A stretch of DNA of 64,000 bases from ZC4RG17 sp035304485 (GTDB taxonomy: Bacteria > Actinomycetota > Acidimicrobiia > Spongiisociales > ZC4RG35), in the NCBI GenBank assembly GCA_035304485.1, contig DATGPZ010000082.1, positions 1 through 64,000 on the forward strand, read 5' to 3'. The position numbers were made by a program, and so were the translations under genes. The notes beneath the pieces are model-generated. The model was not told the origin of the DNA. It was given only the letters and a program-made list of their open reading frames with translations, and did no database searches. Of the stretch, positions 27,158-35,917 are shown one piece after another. The first letter of the stretch is position 1. Each line of letters opens with the position of its first letter.

Positions 27158-27334
27158 ATGTCGGGCCTCCTCCCCGTCGTGTCGGCGCACTTGGGCGGGA
27201 TCGACGAGATCGCCGTCTTCGTAGTCCCGGCTGCGCTCGTGATCATGTTCATGCGACGGCAAGAGCGCCGGGCTCGTGAGAGACAGGCGGCGGAAGCCGC
27301 CCACGACGTCGAGAGGCCTGCCAGCGACCACTAA
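27158..27334 (+). CDS. Small single-pass membrane protein
   Basis: 58 residues, with one transmembrane helix (IAVFVVPAALVIMFM, residues 18-32) followed by a highly charged Arg/Glu tail. Reading is supported by a GATAGT -10-like element at 27146-27151 placed so that transcription would begin at or near the ATG, and by tight spacing (12 bp) to the next gene. No family recognised. Confidence 0.55.
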   Translation: MSGLLPVVSAHLGGIDEIAVFVVPAALVIMFMRRQERRARERQAAEAAHDVERPASDH

Positions 27335-27346
27335 GCTCCTGACCCG

Positions 27347-28579
27347 ATGAGTGATCAGCTCACCGCAGCCGCTCAGGCGATGAACGTCCCCGAGCCCATC
27401 GTCGAACGCTCGGCCCGCGCCAGGGCCGAGGCGAGCGGTTCTAGCTATGAAGAGGTTCTCGCCGCCTGGGCTGGGGGTCAGGCCGTGGCCGCCTCGGCAC
27501 CCGCTCCGGTCGCCGAGGAGGCTCCACCTCCTACCTCCGAACCCGAGCCGGAAGCACCGGCCGAACAGGCCCCGGCCGCTCCGGCGGCGCCGGAAGCACA
27601 GCCGGCTCCGATTCCCGTCGCGGCCGCCGTGGAGGTCGCCGAGGAAGAGGAGGAAGACGTCGAGCCGCTCCCGCTCGGTGTCCGCGTCTCCCTGGCGGGC
27701 AAGATCGGTGCCTGGACCGGGGCCGTCCTGGGCCTCCTCGGATTCGTGCTGGCCTCGACGTGGCTCCTGGGAGCCGCCTCTGTCGCCGGCGAGGAAGGTG
27801 CCTACGGGCCTGCGGTCGAGGTGACCACCTCTCGCGTCTTCCTCGGGGTGGCGTTGCTCTCCATCGTGTTCGGTGTCGTCGTCGCCAGCTTCAGCCGGGC
27901 CGCCGCCGCTTGGCTTCGGCCAGGTGCTCGCCTGGAGGGGCGGTTCACCGCGACGGTCGTTCTGGGAGCCGTGCTCGGCCTGGTACTCGGCATCGTCGCC
28001 GGCGCGGTCATGACCTCGGCTTTCGGCGAACCGCTCGAGGGCAGCGAGGGCATGGCACTGATGCGAGTGATCCCGAGCATCTTCGTGGTCCTGATCGGGG
28101 GCGCCTTGTTGGGGTGGGTGACCGCCGCCCTGGTCCAGGTGATCGGTGTTCCGGCGGGCATCGACGAGGAGTCCGCCGCCGAAGTCGCCGATGTCCGGGG
28201 GCGTCTCGCCGCGGCCGTCAGTATCCCGGTGGTCGCGATCCTCATCCTGGCGACCCTGGTCCTGCCTCTCGGCATCGTGTTCATCCGCTCGAACGAGATG
28301 ACAGGCGGAGCTGCCGCTCTCCTCGCGGTCTTTGCCGCTGGATCCATCCTCGGGGTGGCTTCTCTCTCCGCCAGCCGTCCGACCATGAAGGTCGGTTTGG
28401 GTGAGTTCTTGGTGGCGGCGGCAGGCATCGCCACGGTGGTCTTGATCATCTTCGCGGTCGTCCAGACTCAAGCCGGGCCCTCCGAGGAGGAAGCCGAGGG
28501 GGAGGCCACCGAGACCACGGTGACCGAAGAGGGCGCCACCGACGACACCGAGGCCGTGCTTCGGTACCACTTCGCCTGA
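27347..28579 (+). CDS. Hypothetical multi-pass membrane protein with Pro/Glu/Ala-rich N-terminal region
   Basis: 410 residues. The first 45 form a small helical segment (PIVERSARARAEASGSSYEE) like those seen at the start of other actinobacterial proteins. Residues 50-105 are low-complexity Ala/Pro/Glu. From 115 to 375 about eight hydrophobic helices follow, with a short acidic tail. No motif identifies a transporter or enzyme. It probably forms a unit with the small membrane protein upstream. Confidence 0.65.
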   Translation: MSDQLTAAAQAMNVPEPIVERSARARAEASGSSYEEVLAAWAGGQAVAASAPAPVAEEAPPPTSEPEPEAPAEQAPAAPAAPEAQPAPIPVAAAVEVAEEEEEDVEPLPLGVRVSLAGKIGAWTGAVLGLLGFVLASTWLLGAASVAGEEGAYGPAVEVTTSRVFLGVALLSIVFGVVVASFSRAAAAWLRPGARLEGRFTATVVLGAVLGLVLGIVAGAVMTSAFGEPLEGSEGMALMRVIPSIFVVLIGGALLGWVTAALVQVIGVPAGIDEESAAEVADVRGRLAAAVSIPVVAILILATLVLPLGIVFIRSNEMTGGAAALLAVFAAGSILGVASLSASRPTMKVGLGEFLVAAAGIATVVLIIFAVVQTQAGPSEEEAEGEATETTVTEEGATDDTEAVLRYHFA

Positions 28580-28778
28580 GCCGGCTCCTTCGAGACGATC
28601 GTCGGCCACCCAGCACATCGACGGGGCGTCGAATGGTCGGCGATGCGCCGGGATTCCCGAACGGATTCGAGGACGGGCCCTTTCCAGGCGCAGGGAGACG
28701 ACCTCTCCCGTCGAGGATGGTCGATCTGGTGGGCTCTCGGTCCTGGGTCCCCGACCCTCGTGCCGGCCGGTGGCCGGG

Positions 28779-29093
28779 TCAGGCTGCCCGGATGACGATG
28801 ATTCCCATCGCCGCCAGCACCACGCCGTAGAGGAACAGCGCCATGACGAATCCGGCGCCGAAGAAGCGGTTGAGCAGGGGCCGTTCGAAGCGTAGGTGCA
28901 TGTACCAGCCCACCACGATCACGAACTTGAGGAGGGCGAGGATGATGAGGAGAACGACGTTGATGGTTCCCAGCTCCAGCGCCTCGTCGATGTAGAAGAG
29001 AGCGACCTCGATGGCCGTGAGCACCGCCAGGAGACCGGCGATCTTCCAGTACTGGCCGATGGTTGGATGCTGATGTTCGGTGTGCTCAGCCAT
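28779..29093 (-). CDS. ctaF: Cytochrome c oxidase subunit IV (prokaryotic)
   Basis: 104 residues with three transmembrane helices (IAGLLAVLTAIEVALFYI, INVVLLIILALLKFVIVVGW, FVMALFLYGVVLAAMGIIVI) and the family motif VGWYMHLRFE. It is the last gene of the oxidase cluster, after ctaE on the same strand. It stabilises the haem-copper oxidase and has no redox group. The 199 bp between it and the plus-strand membrane protein gene hold no recognisable gene. Confidence 0.88.
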   Translation of the reverse strand: MAEHTEHQHPTIGQYWKIAGLLAVLTAIEVALFYIDEALELGTINVVLLIILALLKFVIVVGWYMHLRFERPLLNRFFGAGFVMALFLYGVVLAAMGIIVIRAA

Positions 29094-29131
29094 GGCAGCT
29101 CACTCCCGACTCCTCGATACCGACTTGCGAC

Positions 29132-29755
29132 TCACCCGAGCCTCGCCGCATCGATCAGATAGACGACCGTGAAGATGACGATCCAGATGATGTCGACGAA
29201 GTGCCAGTAGAGACCGACCATCTCGAGGTTCATTCCCCGCTTCTCGGAGAGGCTCCCCTTGAAACGGGAGATGCCCCACAGAGAGAGGAGCATGACGATC
29301 CCCACGGCGACGTGGAAGCCGTGGAAGCCGGTGAGCATGTAGAACGCCGAGGTCACCGGGTTGGTGGTCAGCTTCATGTCGTAGTGGGTGATGAACTCCG
29401 TGAACTCGAAGACCTGGCCCGCCAGGAACACCGAGCCCAGGGCGGCAGTGGCGAATATCCACGTCCGGGCTTGCGCCTGGTCGTCCCTGGAGAGGGCGTT
29501 GTGGGCCAGCACCATCGTCAGTGAGCTCATCAGCAACACGAACGAGCTCACCGAGGTGAAGGGGATGTCGTAGATCTCCGCCGGGTAGATCGAGAACCCG
29601 GGTCGGTAGGTGTAGAGCAGGTAGTTGGTGATCAGGGCTCCGAAGAAGAGGAACTCGGAGCTGAGGAAGACCCACATGCCCAGCTTGCGGTTGTCGACCC
29701 CGGTCGATTCGTGCTCGGCGTGTGCCACGGTGCCCTCGTGGGCCAGGTCGGCCAT
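29132..29755 (-). CDS. ctaE: Cytochrome c oxidase subunit III
   Basis: 207 residues with five to six transmembrane helices, typical of the short actinobacterial subunit III. Conserved segments are SEFLFFGALITNYLLY, the ITHYDMKLTTNPVTSAFYMLTG loop region, GFHGFHVAVG and YWHFVDIIWIVIFTVVYL. Its ATG overlaps the ctaD stop. It assists oxygen access and complex stability. Confidence 0.93.
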   Translation of the reverse strand: MADLAHEGTVAHAEHESTGVDNRKLGMWVFLSSEFLFFGALITNYLLYTYRPGFSIYPAEIYDIPFTSVSSFVLLMSSLTMVLAHNALSRDDQAQARTWIFATAALGSVFLAGQVFEFTEFITHYDMKLTTNPVTSAFYMLTGFHGFHVAVGIVMLLSLWGISRFKGSLSEKRGMNLEMVGLYWHFVDIIWIVIFTVVYLIDAARLG

Positions 29756-31821
29756 CAGTGCTCCTCCTCAGGGGCGTCGACTACGGAGGCGAGCTCGGCC
29801 TCCTCCTCGGGCTCCTCGTGATGAGGGTGCTCGTCCTCCACCGGCTCCACGCCCCAGCCGATGAAGGCGATCAGCATCAGCAGGGCACCTGCCGCCATCA
29901 GGGCCTTGCCCCAGGCCTGGACGTGGTAGATGGTTCCCCAGCCGATCAAGGGCGTTGCCATGCCTACCAGGAAGGGGAAGTACGACGGGTTGGGCAGGTG
30001 GACCGGCTCCGGCGGGTTGGTCCCGGTCTCTTCGAGCTCGGCGATCAAGCGGTCGGCATCTTCCCGCCTAACTGCCCGGCCCTCGTCGTCCTCGGCGTAC
30101 TTGCGACGCCAGAAGTCGTCGAGTGACTCGATGACCGGGTTGACGCCGAAGTTGTATTCGGGGGTCGGGTTGGGAGTCGTCCACTCGACCGTGCGTGCGT
30201 CCCAGGGATCCAGGCCCGATGGCTCACCGTGAGTCTTGGAACGCCACCAGTTGTACATGAAGACCAGGATCGACAGGGCGATGAGGAAGGCACCCACTGT
30301 CTCGACTTGGTTCCAGAGCTCCAAGCCCGCCTCTTCCGGGTACTTCCAAGTCCGCCGGACCATCCCCTGGAGGCCGAGCCAGTGCATCGGCCCGAAAGTG
30401 AGGTTCATTCCGATGAACATCAGCCAGAAGTGGATCTTTCCGAGCCGCTCGTTCATCAGGCGCCCGCGGAGCTTCGGGTACCAGAAGTAGAGGCCGGAGA
30501 AGAGTCCGAAGATGGCGCCGCCGAAGAGGACGTAGTGGAAGTGCGCCACGATGTAGTAGGTGTCGGTCTGCTGCCAGTCCGAGGGGACGATCGAGTGGGT
30601 CACGCCGGACAGACCGCCGATCACGAACAACGCCACGAAACCGACCGAGAACAGCATCGCGGTGTTGAACTTGATCTTTCCCATCCACATAGTGCCGAGC
30701 CAGTTGAAGATCTTGATCCCCGTCGGTACGGCGATCGTCATGGTGGAGAGGCCGAAGGCTGCCTGGGCGACAGGGCTGATGCCCGAGGCGAACATGTGGT
30801 GGGCCCACACGCCGAAACCGAGGAAGGCGATGGCGGCTCCGGCGAAGACGACGGCCGAGTAGCCGAACAGCGGCTTGCGGCTGAACACCGGGATGACCTC
30901 AGACACGATGCCCATTGCCGGGAGGATCAGGATGTAGACCTCGGGGTGGCCGAACAGCCAGAACATGTGCTGCCACAGGATGGGGTCACCCCCCGCCGAC
31001 GCTTGGAAGAACACGGTTCCGAACTGGCGGTCGAAGGTGGCCATGAAGAGGGCCACGGCGATGATCGGCAGCGAGAAGAGCATCAGGAAGGCCACGATCG
31101 TCGTCATCCACGAGAACACCGGGGCCCGCAGGAGTCGCATGCCCTTGGCCCGCATGTTGAAGAAGGTGACGATGAAGTTGACGGACGAGATGAGCGACGC
31201 CAACCCCAGGATCTGGAGGCCTATCGCCCAGTAGTCCATGGCAGTGCCGGCCGAGTAGAACGGACCGGCATGGGGTTGGTATCCGAACCACCCACCGTTC
31301 GGCGAGTCGGCGAGGAAGTTGAATCCGCCCGGGCCTCCGTTCACGGGGATGTTCCCGGTGGCGAGGCCGTCGGGCGAGATCGGCGCGAGGGCGTTGCCGA
31401 AGATGAAGGTCGAGTAGAGGAAGATGCCTCCGAAGAAGAAGATCCACCAGGAGAGGGCGTTCAGACGGGGGAAGGCCACGTCCCGGGCACCCAACTGCAG
31501 GGGCAGCAGGTAGTTGAAGAACGCCGCACTCACCGGCATCACGAAGAGGAAGATCATCGTGGTGCCGTGCATCGTGAAAAGCGAGTTGTAGGCGCCGGCC
31601 GTCAGGAACTCCGATTCGGCCTGGGCGAGGTGGACCCGCAGCAACAGGGCCTCGATGCCGCCGAGGAGGAAGAAGAAGAAGGCGGCGTAGCCGTACATGA
31701 TGCCGATCCGCTTGTGATCGACTGTCGTGATCCACGACCACAGGCCCCGCTCGCCGCGGGGTTTCCGGTAGATGGTCGTGACCGGTCGTTCGGCAACCAG
31801 TCGTTCGGCAACCTCAGTCAT
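29755..31821 (-). CDS. ctaD: Cytochrome c oxidase subunit I with C-terminal extension
   Basis: 688 residues, longer than the usual ~550. Haem-copper ligands are intact: HGTTMIFLFVMP (haem a), GHPEVYILILP with the His-Tyr pair, HHMF (CuB) and AHFHYVLFGG (haem a3 and a). After the twelve core helices a ~130-residue tail adds a soluble segment (NPTPEYNFGVNPVIES), two more hydrophobic helices and an acidic His-rich end. This is the proton-pumping oxygen-reducing core of the caa3 complex. Confidence 0.96.
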   Translation of the reverse strand: MTEVAERLVAERPVTTIYRKPRGERGLWSWITTVDHKRIGIMYGYAAFFFFLLGGIEALLLRVHLAQAESEFLTAGAYNSLFTMHGTTMIFLFVMPVSAAFFNYLLPLQLGARDVAFPRLNALSWWIFFFGGIFLYSTFIFGNALAPISPDGLATGNIPVNGGPGGFNFLADSPNGGWFGYQPHAGPFYSAGTAMDYWAIGLQILGLASLISSVNFIVTFFNMRAKGMRLLRAPVFSWMTTIVAFLMLFSLPIIAVALFMATFDRQFGTVFFQASAGGDPILWQHMFWLFGHPEVYILILPAMGIVSEVIPVFSRKPLFGYSAVVFAGAAIAFLGFGVWAHHMFASGISPVAQAAFGLSTMTIAVPTGIKIFNWLGTMWMGKIKFNTAMLFSVGFVALFVIGGLSGVTHSIVPSDWQQTDTYYIVAHFHYVLFGGAIFGLFSGLYFWYPKLRGRLMNERLGKIHFWLMFIGMNLTFGPMHWLGLQGMVRRTWKYPEEAGLELWNQVETVGAFLIALSILVFMYNWWRSKTHGEPSGLDPWDARTVEWTTPNPTPEYNFGVNPVIESLDDFWRRKYAEDDEGRAVRREDADRLIAELEETGTNPPEPVHLPNPSYFPFLVGMATPLIGWGTIYHVQAWGKALMAAGALLMLIAFIGWGVEPVEDEHPHHEEPEEEAELASVVDAPEEEH

Positions 31822-31867
31822 GACCTGTTCCCTCCGCTGGAGTCGCCCCTATTCGCCCCGGGACGAA

Positions 31868-31895
31868 CTTCCGACTTCCGACTTCCGACTTCCGA
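31868..31895 (-). repeat. Heptamer array, four exact CTTCCGA units behind ctaC
   Basis: CTTCCGA repeats exactly four times. Read on the ctaC strand this is stop codon TGA followed at once by GTCGGAA-type heptamers, the same arrangement as behind the DUF4332, molybdoenzyme and 55318 genes. Confidence 0.85.
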
Positions 31896-31896
31896 C

Positions 31897-32985
31897 TCAT
31901 TGGTTGCTCCTCAACCAAGCCACCAGTGCGTCGATATCCGACTCCGTCAGACCCAGATCCGGCATGAAGCTCCCCGGCTTGACGCTCGGCGGATCGGCCA
32001 GCCAGCGCTTCAGAGCTTCCTCGAAGTCCTCGCCTTGAGTCGGCAGGACGGCGCCGGCGAAGCGGGTCCGGTACTCGTCGCCGAAGTGGGTGAGGTTGGG
32101 GCCGTTGAACATGTCGCGCTCGACCACGTTGTCCTGGTCGTCGCCCGGCAGATCGAGGGCGTGACACTGCACGCACTGGCCCTGTTGGAACACCTGGAGG
32201 CCATCGAATTCCGGAGTCCCTTCTTCCGGCAACGGCGCCGGCTCGAGTTGCCGGGCGATCCAGGCCTCGAATTCGGCCCGGTCGACCGCCTCGACTTGCG
32301 CCCGCATGAGTGAGTGGGACAGGCCGCAGAACTCGGCACAGTGGGCGTGATAGGTCCCGGGCTGGTCTGCCTGGAGGCGAAGAACGGTCTCCTGGCCCGG
32401 GATCAAGTAGCGCTTGCCGTTGAGCTTCGGCACCCAGAAGTTGTGCACGACGTCTTCGGAGGAGAGCACGGCACACACCTCTTCGTCGGCTGGGATCACC
32501 ATGGTGTTCGCCGTTTCGATCTCACGACCTTCCGGGATGCCTTCGAGGTTGGCGTAACGGAACTCGAACCACCACTGGTGCCCGATCACCTCCACCCGCA
32601 TGGCGTCGGGGTCGCATTCCGTGAGGTCGAAGACCGTCTGCACGGTGGGGACGGCGATAGTGGCGAGGACGAGAGCCGGAACCACGGTCCAGATCACCTC
32701 GAGCTTGGCGTTTCCGTGGATCTGGCGAGGCTCTTTTCGCCCCGGGCGGTCCCGGAACAGGATGGCGGCGACGATGATCGCCGCCTGCACGAAGATGAAC
32801 ACTCCGGCCGCAATCCAGAAGACAGGCCAGAAGAGGTCGTCGATCGCCCGGGCGAACGGCCCTTGAGGGTCGAGCGAGTCGAGAGGAGCATTCTCGACCG
32901 TCGGCTCGATGAACTGACAGGCCGACACCGCCAACAGCAGGGCGGAGAGACCGATGAGGCGGAGGAATCTAGCTGGTGATCCCAT
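31897..32985 (-). CDS. ctaC: Cytochrome c oxidase subunit II fused to cytochrome c (caa3 type)
   Basis: 362 residues. A lipoprotein-type signal ends in VSAC, two transmembrane helices follow, then the cupredoxin domain with the CuA site (HCAEFCGLSHSLM, plus the upstream His of VVHNFWVPKL). The C-terminal ~90 residues are a cytochrome c domain with one haem site CVQCH and a distal Met in GSFMPDLGLT. The fusion makes the complex a caa3 oxidase that receives electrons through its own haem c. First gene of the ctaC-D-E-F cluster. Confidence 0.95.
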   Translation of the reverse strand: MGSPARFLRLIGLSALLLAVSACQFIEPTVENAPLDSLDPQGPFARAIDDLFWPVFWIAAGVFIFVQAAIIVAAILFRDRPGRKEPRQIHGNAKLEVIWTVVPALVLATIAVPTVQTVFDLTECDPDAMRVEVIGHQWWFEFRYANLEGIPEGREIETANTMVIPADEEVCAVLSSEDVVHNFWVPKLNGKRYLIPGQETVLRLQADQPGTYHAHCAEFCGLSHSLMRAQVEAVDRAEFEAWIARQLEPAPLPEEGTPEFDGLQVFQQGQCVQCHALDLPGDDQDNVVERDMFNGPNLTHFGDEYRTRFAGAVLPTQGEDFEEALKRWLADPPSVKPGSFMPDLGLTESDIDALVAWLRSNQ

Positions 32986-33028
32986 CGGGCCGCATCATAC
33001 GGTGCGGCGATTGCAGGACCAACCTAGG

Positions 33029-33865
33029 TCAGCTGGTCAGGGCGCCGAGTGATTCTTCGAGCTCGACAGGGTCGAGGGTTCCTTCGTAGCGGGCCGTGAT
33101 CACGCCGTCAGCGTCGGTCACGAAAACCCATGGCTCGGAAGGGAGTCCCCAGGCGTTCACCGCCTCGACAGGGATCAGCTCCTCGAACGATTGGGCGTCG
33201 AGGTTCTCGTAGACCTCCACGTGGATGAAATCCACATCTGGATACGCCGGGGCGAGCTCCTTTACGTTGTCGAGCACGGGGCCACAGGTTTGGGAAGTGC
33301 AAAAGGCGGGGGTGGCGAAAACGACCACCGTCGGTCGGTCGTCGGTCAGAGCCTCGTCGAGCGACAGACGGTAGAGCTCGGGATCCGGCTCGGGGTCCGT
33401 CGTGATCTCGGACAGCTCGAACTCGTCGGCGGTTCGGGTGGCAACGGCGGGGCCTTTCTCGCCTACCTGGGGCATCGGAGTGTCTTCGACCACCGTCAGC
33501 GGAACCGGTTCGGTGGGCGAAAAGCCTTCGGCCGCCACCGACACGGTCCAGTTGCCGGCCTCCGGCAGGTCCACATCGACCCGGTACAGGCCCCGCTGGT
33601 CGGGGATGGCCCATACGAATTCGAGGCCAACCTCTTTCTCGTCGCCGCTGGGCGAGGTGAAGGTGGCGCTGGCTTCGATTTCGGGGTCGGCCAGGAACGC
33701 CTGGGTATCCGGATCGACGATTCCCAACAGGACCCGCTGGTTGCCCACCGCCAGCGAGGCGGGAGCACTGGCGACGAGGGCGATGGGCTGGGTGCCGCCC
33801 GAGCAAGCCGCCAGCACGGCGAGTAGGAGGACGAGTGAGACGAGGGCGCTCCAGCGACGGACCAT
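33029..33865 (-). CDS. Thioredoxin-fold lipoprotein with CxxxC motif
   Basis: 278 residues from the ATG at 33865, where a clean signal peptide begins and the lipobox LAAC follows; the open frame extends to 33928 without support. Residues about 25-125 form a beta-rich domain. From about 165 a thioredoxin-like domain carries VVVFATPAFCTSQTCGPVLD, with Cys-x4-Cys spacing (CTSQTC) rather than classical CxxC, and a cis-Pro region SEPWVFVTDADG. Its place beside ctaC and ctaB suggests copper delivery or thiol chemistry for CuA assembly, an inference from context. Confidence 0.72.
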   Translation of the reverse strand: MVRRWSALVSLVLLLAVLAACSGGTQPIALVASAPASLAVGNQRVLLGIVDPDTQAFLADPEIEASATFTSPSGDEKEVGLEFVWAIPDQRGLYRVDVDLPEAGNWTVSVAAEGFSPTEPVPLTVVEDTPMPQVGEKGPAVATRTADEFELSEITTDPEPDPELYRLSLDEALTDDRPTVVVFATPAFCTSQTCGPVLDNVKELAPAYPDVDFIHVEVYENLDAQSFEELIPVEAVNAWGLPSEPWVFVTDADGVITARYEGTLDPVELEESLGALTS

Positions 33866-33987
33866 GTCGAGGTCGAGTCTGGCGCTTGTGACAGATTGTG
33901 CCAACAGAGCCAGGTGCCGGATCATCATCTTTCGGCCGCCGGCGCGAATGTGAGGTATTCCCTTCTGCCGGTAGCCTTGGTCCTACC

Positions 33988-34881
33988 GTGGAAGCTCCGG
34001 TCGTCGTCGTCGATCCTGTGGTTCGCAGGGGTGTGGTCTCCTCCTATCTGGCCCTGACCAAACCTCGGATCATCGAACTGCTCCTCATCACCACCGTCCC
34101 ATCGATGGTCCTCGCCGCCGGTGGATGGCCGGGATGGTGGCCGGTGGTCGCCACCCTCGTTGGTGGCAGCCTCTCGGCAGGGGGCGCCAACGCCATCAAC
34201 AACTGGTTCGACCGAGACATCGACGAGATCATGCGGCGTACCCGTCGCCGTCCTCTGCCCCGACACCGAATCACCCCCGAGGCGGCGCTCGTCTTCGGCA
34301 TCGGATTGGGAGTGGCCGGGTTCGTGTGGCTGTGGGCTTTCACGAATCTCCTGGCGGCGGTTCTTTCGACCGCCGCGCTGCTGTTCTACGTGTTCGTCTA
34401 CACCATGGGTCTGAAGCGGCGTTCGAGTCAGAACATCGTGATCGGGGGAGCGGCCGGTGCCGTGCCCGCCCTGGTGGGCTGGGCCGTCGTCACCGGCGAG
34501 CTCGCCCTGCCGGCCTGGATCCTCTTCGCTCTCGTGTTCTACTGGACCCCGCCTCACTTCTGGGCGCTGGCGTTGCGGTATCGGGACGATTACGAAGCGG
34601 CCGGCGTGCCGATGCTCCCGGTCGTCAAAGGAGTCGAGGCGACCGTCAATTCGATACTGATGTACTCGGGAACGATGGTCCTGGTGTCGTTGATGCTGGT
34701 TCCCGCGGCGGGCATGGGATGGGCCTACCTGGCCGCGGCGGTGGCTGCCGGAGCCTGGTTCATGTGGGGAGCCTGGCGGGTGCGGGTGGATCCCTCGCGA
34801 GCGATGCGGCTCTTCACCGATTCCACCGTCTATCTGACCATCGTCTTCGGCGCGGTCGTCCTGGACGTGTTCCTGCGATGA
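33988..34881 (+). CDS. ctaB: Protohaem IX farnesyltransferase (haem O synthase)
   Basis: 297 residues from the GTG at 33988; the open frame reaches to 33898 but would overlap the divergent lipoprotein promoter region. UbiA-type prenyltransferase motifs: NAINNWFDRDIDEIMRRT (first Asp-rich motif), YTMGLKRRSSQNIVIGG, and a second polar loop YRDDYEAAGVPMLPV, with about eight to nine transmembrane helices. It makes haem O, the precursor of haem A for the neighbouring caa3 oxidase. Confidence 0.94.
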   Translation: MEAPVVVVDPVVRRGVVSSYLALTKPRIIELLLITTVPSMVLAAGGWPGWWPVVATLVGGSLSAGGANAINNWFDRDIDEIMRRTRRRPLPRHRITPEAALVFGIGLGVAGFVWLWAFTNLLAAVLSTAALLFYVFVYTMGLKRRSSQNIVIGGAAGAVPALVGWAVVTGELALPAWILFALVFYWTPPHFWALALRYRDDYEAAGVPMLPVVKGVEATVNSILMYSGTMVLVSLMLVPAAGMGWAYLAAAVAAGAWFMWGAWRVRVDPSRAMRLFTDSTVYLTIVFGAVVLDVFLR

Positions 34882-34976
34882 TCGACGGCGCCGTCATCTT
34901 CTTCGTATGGCTCTTCCCGACAGCGGTGGTCAGCTACCTGGTGTGGAGGGCAGTGCGAGCGCGGAGTGATCGGTGA
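34878..34976 (+). CDS. Tiny membrane protein between ctaB and lgt
   Basis: 32 residues, nearly all one hydrophobic helix (AVIFFVWLFPTAVVSYLVW) ending in a basic tail RAVRARSDR. It overlaps the ctaB stop (ATGA) and its own stop overlaps the lgt start (TGATG), exactly filling the space between them. That packing is the main evidence for translation. Function unknown; a small oxidase accessory subunit is possible. Confidence 0.5.
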   Translation: MIDGAVIFFVWLFPTAVVSYLVWRAVRARSDR

Positions 34977-35875
34977 TGTTCGCCCACATCTCCTACCCGC
35001 CGATCCCCCTCTTCGAGGTGGGCCCATTGACGATGTCGCTCCATGGCGTGTTCGCCGCCATCGGCTTCCTGGTCGGTGCCTGGCTCGCCACCAAGGAGGT
35101 GCGCCGTCTCGGTCTCGACGCCGAAGCGTATCAATCGGCCCTCACGTGGGGTCTGATCGGGGCCCTGATCGGTGCTCGCTATTTCACGACGCCGGCCGCG
35201 CTCCTCGACGGGGTTCCACTGGCCCAGGCTCTGAATCCCCTCCAGGGGAACTTCTCGATAATGGGCGGGTTCGCCGGTGGCATCATCGGCGGCCTGCTGC
35301 GGATGCGGAAGCTGGACCTACCGGTCCTCCCCACCCTGGACGCATCGACTTTCGGCCTGGCGATAGGCACGGTCGTCGGCAGGATCGGAGATCTCGCCAT
35401 CGTCGAGCATCTGGGCCGTCCCACCACGGCGCCGTGGGGTTACGGAATCAAACCCGGTTACGACGTCGCGCCCCAGCACGATCTCCTCGAGTGCACCGCC
35501 GATCAGGCGTTGGCCAACGGCTTGTGTCCCGTTCCCGATTTCGCCGCCGCCGGAGCCGTCGAGCCCGGTGCCGCCGGTATCTATCACCACGTCGCCGCCT
35601 ACGACATGCTCGGCGCGGCCCTTCTCCTCGGGCTGCTCTATCTGTTGACCCGTCGATTCCAGCTGCCACCGGGACGTCTCTTCTTCCTCTGGGTGGCCTG
35701 GTACGGGTTCCAGCGATTCCTCCTCGACTCCCTGCGCTTCGGTCTGGGGGACGCCACCGTCGGCCCGTTCACCTGGAACCAGGTTTCGGGACTGGCGGCT
35801 GGCATCGGTGGCCTGGTTCTCGCTTGGTGGATCGGACGCCGCCAGAGGGAGCCCGCCACCATGCCGGACGCCTGA
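34976..35875 (+). CDS. lgt: Prolipoprotein diacylglyceryl transferase
   Basis: 299 residues from the ATG at 34976 (a GTG at 34973 adds one). The Lgt signature region GRIGDLAIVEHLGRPTTAPWG contains the conserved Arg and Glu, and SIMGGFAGGIIGGLL and WNQVSGLAAGIGG surround transmembrane helices. It transfers diacylglycerol from phosphatidylglycerol to the lipobox cysteine. Several lipoproteins in the window (ctaC, 33029, 19584, 41222) are its likely substrates. Confidence 0.93.
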   Translation: MFAHISYPPIPLFEVGPLTMSLHGVFAAIGFLVGAWLATKEVRRLGLDAEAYQSALTWGLIGALIGARYFTTPAALLDGVPLAQALNPLQGNFSIMGGFAGGIIGGLLRMRKLDLPVLPTLDASTFGLAIGTVVGRIGDLAIVEHLGRPTTAPWGYGIKPGYDVAPQHDLLECTADQALANGLCPVPDFAAAGAVEPGAAGIYHHVAAYDMLGAALLLGLLYLLTRRFQLPPGRLFFLWVAWYGFQRFLLDSLRFGLGDATVGPFTWNQVSGLAAGIGGLVLAWWIGRRQREPATMPDA

Positions 35876-35878
35876 GTG

Positions 35879-35908
35879 TTGCCAGGACCGTCGCCGTCGA
35901 TTACTGTG
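35879..35908 (+). promoter_or_regulatory. Promoter of the attenuated aroG-chorismate mutase transcript
   Basis: TTGCCA (35879-35884) and TACTGT (35903-35908) are 18 bases apart. The expected start of transcription lies close to the leader peptide ATG at 35918, so the leader would be almost leaderless. Confidence 0.5.
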
Positions 35909-35917
35909 CCCTTCCAC

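Noticed and set aside
25385..28618. A minus-strand open frame of over 1000 codons
   Set aside because: It is the shadow of the penicillin acylase and membrane protein genes; it is Arg/Gly/His-rich with no domain, as expected from high-GC antisense frames.
28580..28778. Gene between the membrane protein and ctaF
   Set aside because: Short frames exist but none has a start signal, domain or sensible composition; I see nothing there.
30229..32313. A plus-strand open frame of ~694 codons opposite ctaD/ctaC
   Set aside because: Antisense to well-supported oxidase genes, His/Glu/Gln-rich low-complexity translation, no start context.
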